Shown here piece by piece: positions 6,025 through 8,977 of a stretch of DNA of 8,977 nt. The DNA comes from Flavobacteriales bacterium (lineage in GTDB: Bacteria; Bacteroidota; Bacteroidia; Flavobacteriales; Flavobacteriaceae). The position numbers and the translations under genes were made by a program. Within the stretch, counting starts at the first letter, position 1. Every line of letters begins with the position of its first letter. The stretch is from the NCBI GenBank assembly GCA_011525065.1, contig WTIY01000007.1, positions 1-8,977 of the forward strand, in the 5' to 3' direction. The notes beneath the pieces are model-generated. The model saw only the letters and a list, made by a program, of their open reading frames with translations. It was not told the DNA's origin and made no database searches.

Positions 6025-7364
6025 GACTTAGGATTCCCCAAGCGAATGATCATCCCAAAACTCAATTCGCTAAAATCTGCCTGGCCTAAATTGGCGTTGA
6101 TGTGCCCACCGATGAAGGGGTTAACCCTTATGGTTTCTAGGGAGCGTCCTGTTTGGCCCCGATTTATGAATCGCGTATCCCAGAGGTAATATCGCAAGCC
6201 AAGTCGGGTACTGAGGTGTTTTTTGAGTTGATACTTTGTGTTGTATTCGCCTAAAACCCAATTAGGGGGCAGTTCTCTGGGTGGATAGTCCCAACCCTCG
6301 TTAATGCGCCAATCGATGCCGTAAGCAGGCTTGTAAAGGTTCAGCCCCAGCTGAGTACTGACCCCAAAGTGCCCAAGGAGCACCTCGCCGTTTAGATGCA
6401 GGCCAAAATTAGATCCATAGCGCCAAGGATTCACCCGATAGGACTCAAATTCTTGCCCTGGGCGCACCAGAGACTCATTACCTTGAATGTAATCGTGATA
6501 GTGCTGGTAAAAGCGGTAAAAGGCACCCACACCCCAGCGCAAATGACCCTTGTGGGTTTTTCCCCACGTGATGGCGAAGGTCCTAACCGGGCGCAGATCA
6601 TTAAATGCGAGGGCCAACACATTGAGTCCATAGCCAAATCGCATCTCCAAGTATTCCTGGGGCCCTGATGGTAATTGATCCATAGATCCCGTTCGCTTTG
6701 AGGAGCGCTCGTACTTGAGCTTATAATCGTCCACGCTTGTAGCGGCTTGAGCGACCCTCTGGGTTAGGGGACCGTGCCAAGTTTGACGCAGCGACAAAAG
6801 GAATGAATTTAGGCCTTGATTGGGCAGTTTGGTGTGTCCATTGGACTGATGGTTGTAGACTAAACCAGCATCCAGAGTACCATAGCGATGCGTAAAAAGT
6901 CTTTGGTGTATGCTTGCCCTAAACGCCCAGGTTAGGTCCGTGGTTACCGCTTGATTGAAAAAATTAGTCTCTGGATCAAAACGAGTATCAAAATAAGCCC
7001 CACCAAGACCAAATTGCATTTGTGAACCAGACCAACGCTTACCAAACACAGGAAACGAGACATAGGGGATTAGGGCATAGGAGTGACCCAACAATTCTTT
7101 ATTCCCTAGATCAGTGTACATGCCCAAAAGACCAATCTTAGGGCTTTGGGCCTGAGTTTTTCCCGCTAATTCAATCCTTTGCGACATGCCTATAATTAGA
7201 CTGAATTGAGGGTCGCGCTCAGGAAAAAAATCGTTGGCTTCAGCCGAGATGCCGTAGAGGAATTCTGTATGCCAACTGGGTTTTTCATTGACTTGAGCCT
7301 GCATTAGCGTCCACGCGCTTAAACACAAGACGACAATGATGCTATGATGCTGAAGTCGGGTCAT
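6021..7364 (-). CDS. PagL-like outer-membrane lipid A deacylase / acyloxyacyl hydrolase family protein
   Basis: A 447-residue protein with a signal peptide (MTRLQHHSIIVVLCLSAWTLMQAQ, probable cleavage after about residue 24) and alternating aromatic/polar strands ending in FGMIIRLG, typical of an outer-membrane beta-barrel. The segment HQSNGHTKLPNQGLNSF (172-188) resembles the PagL catalytic region, in which His and Ser of an H-x-S motif act with a Glu 12 residues later; here H172 and S174 are present but the +12 position is Asn186. PagL removes the 3-O-acyl chain of lipid A. The protein is much longer than PagL itself (about 150-190 residues), with extra barrel sequence on both sides. I chose the ATG at 7364; a TTG directly before it (7367-7365) is an alternative. 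The start is 18 bases after the M42 peptidase stop, so the two are probably co-transcribed. Barrel location is likely; deacylase activity is inferred only. Confidence 0.7.
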   Translation of the reverse strand: MTRLQHHSIIVVLCLSAWTLMQAQVNEKPSWHTEFLYGISAEANDFFPERDPQFSLIIGMSQRIELAGKTQAQSPKIGLLGMYTDLGNKELLGHSYALIPYVSFPVFGKRWSGSQMQFGLGGAYFDTRFDPETNFFNQAVTTDLTWAFRASIHQRLFTHRYGTLDAGLVYNHQSNGHTKLPNQGLNSFLLSLRQTWHGPLTQRVAQAATSVDDYKLKYERSSKRTGSMDQLPSGPQEYLEMRFGYGLNVLALAFNDLRPVRTFAITWGKTHKGHLRWGVGAFYRFYQHYHDYIQGNESLVRPGQEFESYRVNPWRYGSNFGLHLNGEVLLGHFGVSTQLGLNLYKPAYGIDWRINEGWDYPPRELPPNWVLGEYNTKYQLKKHLSTRLGLRYYLWDTRFINRGQTGRSLETIRVNPFIGGHINANLGQADFSELSFGMIIRLGNPKS

Positions 7365-7382
7365 CAACTGGATCTGGGGCCA

Positions 7383-8468
7383 TTAATCAAAATAGCTGTA
7401 GGTGTCCCCAGCCTTCATGTTGAGCAGTGCGTGGTAGATCAAGGAAATCACATTTTCGACATCCTGACGATGCACCATCTCCACAGTGGTGTGCATGTAT
7501 CTCAGCGGCAATGAAATTAGTGCACTCGGGACACCACCATTGCTATACGCAAAGGCATCCGTATCGGTTCCAGTGTGCCTTGAATTCGCTGCACGTTGGA
7601 AAGGAATTTTTTCCTTTTCGGCCGTATCCACAATTAAATCACGCAATTTTTGCTGAACCGCTGGGGCATAGGCGATCACGGGACCGGACCCTATTTTGGC
7701 ATACCCTTGAGTTTTAGGTTCAATCATAGGCGTAGTGGTGTCATGGGTCACGTCCGTAACAATGGCTGCCTGTGGTTTAATGCGCTGAGTGATCATCTCA
7801 GCCCCACGTAACCCGATCTCTTCTTGAACAGAATTGGTAATGTATAGGCCAAAAGGCAGTTTCTTTTTGTTTTTGTGTAACAAACGCGCTACCTCGGCGA
7901 TCATAAATCCACCCATGCGGTTGTCTAAAGCACGACAAACAAACTTGTCCTTATTCATGATGTGAAAGCTATCGGGGTAAGTAATGACACAACCCACATG
8001 AACCCCCATTTTCTCCACCTCTTTTTTATCTGCGGCCCCAATATCAATGAATATGTTGTCGAGTTTCGGCGTTTCTTCTTTACCGGCCTTACGCGTATGG
8101 ATGGCTGGCCACCCAAAGACGCCTTTGACGATGCCTTTTTTGGTGTGAATGTTTACAATTTTTGATGGAGCGATTTGATGGTCGCTACCGCCATTACGGA
8201 TCACATAAATGAGTCCATTATCACTGATGTAATTCACATACCAGGAGATTTCATCGGCGTGTCCCTCGATTACCACGCGATAAGGCGCATCCGGATTAAT
8301 CACCCCTACGGCAGTCCCATAAGGGTCTGTGATGAACTCATCAACATAAGGACGTAGATAATCCATCCAAAGTTTTTGACCACTCCATTCGTATCCAGTA
8401 GGAGAGGCGTTGTTTAAATAGTTTTCTAAAAATTTAAGGGAATCTTTTGTGAGCAAAGAGGCAGCCAT
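7383..8468 (-). CDS. M42 family metallo-aminopeptidase (TET/glutamyl aminopeptidase-like)
   Basis: A 361-residue cytoplasmic peptidase of family M42, whose members use two metal ions to remove N-terminal residues from short peptides and often assemble into tetrahedral dodecamers. The ligand motifs are complete and in order: NASPTGYE (20-27), EGHADEI with H70 and D72, RALDNR with the bridging D182, VQEEIGLRG with E216/E217, VTDVTHDT with D239, and LRYMHTTVE with H326. GTDTDAF (300-306) is also typical. The start is the first ATG of the frame, at 8468; the frame is open upstream to 8600, but that part has no family similarity. Length is normal. It is followed on the same strand by the PagL-like gene after 18 bases and diverges from the DUF4294 gene. 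Substrate specificity cannot be read from the sequence. Confidence 0.95.
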   Translation of the reverse strand: MAASLLTKDSLKFLENYLNNASPTGYEWSGQKLWMDYLRPYVDEFITDPYGTAVGVINPDAPYRVVIEGHADEISWYVNYISDNGLIYVIRNGGSDHQIAPSKIVNIHTKKGIVKGVFGWPAIHTRKAGKEETPKLDNIFIDIGAADKKEVEKMGVHVGCVITYPDSFHIMNKDKFVCRALDNRMGGFMIAEVARLLHKNKKKLPFGLYITNSVQEEIGLRGAEMITQRIKPQAAIVTDVTHDTTTPMIEPKTQGYAKIGSGPVIAYAPAVQQKLRDLIVDTAEKEKIPFQRAANSRHTGTDTDAFAYSNGGVPSALISLPLRYMHTTVEMVHRQDVENVISLIYHALLNMKAGDTYSYFD

Positions 8469-8577
8469 AAGTGTATTTTTTTCAACCCTAAAATTAGCAA
8501 ATTCTTCACAAGCACACGGGGCATAAATGCTTATTTTTACACTGTGTTTAAAAATCGTCCCTCCAGTATATTTAGTC

Positions 8578-8585
8578 CAAAAATA
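8578..8585 (-). promoter_or_regulatory. Weak candidate -7 element for the M42 peptidase gene; rest of the 8469-8633 gap
   Basis: On the minus strand TATTTTTG (8585-8578) matches TAnnTTTG exactly, but it lies 110 bases before the ATG and has no clear -33 partner. A closer imperfect element, TAGGGTTG, is read on the minus strand about 20 bases before the ATG. On the plus strand TATATTTA at 8567-8574 could serve the DUF4294 gene, also without a clear -33 box. Nothing else is recognisable in the 165-base divergent gap. Confidence 0.25.
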
Positions 8586-8633
8586 GACCCGCAAAATCAA
8601 TGCGCCGATGGCGTTTTATCTCAAGCCAGATCA

Positions 8634-8977
8634 ATGTTAGTCATAGCAGTTGTACTGATGTTCATTACGTCCGTGCAGGCTCAGGTTAAGATGGAATTTC
8701 CAAAACCCGATGCGACTCAAACAGATTCCTTACCGGCCACTCAGAAGACTGTGCTTCAAGGTAAGAAAGATGATTTTAGCGATAGATTGCCCGAACGTCC
8801 AAACGACACCTTAGATCAAGAACCTTTTTACTACATCTTAAAAGGGGACTCACTGGTACGAGAGTACATTGACCTCAATGAGGTTGTTTTACTAAAACGA
8901 CTGTCTTTTAAAGACATGGCCGAGCGCCGCAAATACATCATTCTACGTCGTCGAACCCTTAAGGTGTATCCTTACGC
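8634..8977 (+). CDS. DUF4294 family protein with signal peptide, N-terminal part
   Basis: The window end cuts this gene after 114 full codons. The first residues MLVIAVVLMFITSVQAQ form a hydrophobic signal peptide with probable cleavage after QA (residue 16), so the product is probably exported. It lacks the usual basic residues before the hydrophobic core. After a variable segment (about 17-63), EPFYYILKGDSLVREYIDL (63-81), NEVVLLKRLSFKD (82-94) and RRKYIILRRRTLKVYPYA (98-115) match the conserved start of DUF4294, a Bacteroidota family of unknown function. ATGs at 8600 and 8608 are in other frames, and the 8608 frame stops within 11 codons, so the ATG at 8634 is the best start. It is transcribed divergently from the M42 peptidase gene, an arrangement I recall from other Flavobacteriia. 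No function can be assigned. Confidence 0.9.
   Translation, partial: MLVIAVVLMFITSVQAQVKMEFPKPDATQTDSLPATQKTVLQGKKDDFSDRLPERPNDTLDQEPFYYILKGDSLVREYIDLNEVVLLKRLSFKDMAERRKYIILRRRTLKVYPY

Noticed and set aside
8469..8600. N-terminal extension of 44 codons on the M42 peptidase frame.
   Set aside because: It would start at a TTG, has no family similarity and covers the intergenic gap; the ATG at 8468 gives the normal N-terminus.

Overview
The window looks like chromosomal DNA from a member of the Bacteroidota, most likely the class Flavobacteriia. The evidence is the gene content and order: GldF/GldG gliding components directly upstream of dnaN, a Bacteroidota-type SAM hydroxide adenosyltransferase diverging from phoH and purC, and a DUF4294 gene diverging from an M42 aminopeptidase. 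Several gene starts also have the Bacteroidota promoter element TAnnTTTG, and only one gene has an SD-like motif. No rRNA, tRNA, CRISPR array, insertion sequence or phage signature is visible.

Layout. Bases 1-3852 hold a minus-strand run: SAM hydroxide adenosyltransferase (3852 to 3019), a single-polypeptide GldF-GldG protein (2987 to 594) and the first 165 codons of dnaN (495 to the window edge). A 105-base divergent region (3853-3957) with a perfect inverted repeat separates this run from the plus-strand pair phoH (3958-4917) and purC (4990-5943). purC converges on a minus-strand pair: an M42 metallo-aminopeptidase (8468 to 7383) followed 18 bases later by a PagL-like outer-membrane beta-barrel (7364 to 6021). 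A 165-base divergent region (8469-8633) then leads to a plus-strand DUF4294 gene cut by the window end at 8977. The window is densely coding and no stretch over 300 bases lacks a gene.

How the genes relate. Most are conserved housekeeping genes in an order that resembles other Flavobacteriia (from memory): replication clamp, purine synthesis, a PhoH-type ATPase, SAM turnover and peptide trimming. GldF and GldG belong to the gliding-associated ABC transporter, whose ATPase GldA is not in the window. The PagL-like protein probably acts on lipid A at the outer membrane.

I do not see an undescribed multi-gene system. The points most worth a second look are the in-frame GldF-GldG fusion with an internal ATG at the expected gldG start, altered residues at presumed catalytic positions in the SAM hydroxide adenosyltransferase and the PagL-like protein, the TTG start of phoH, and several inverted repeats (the phoH divergent region, inside purC, and spanning both convergent stop codons).
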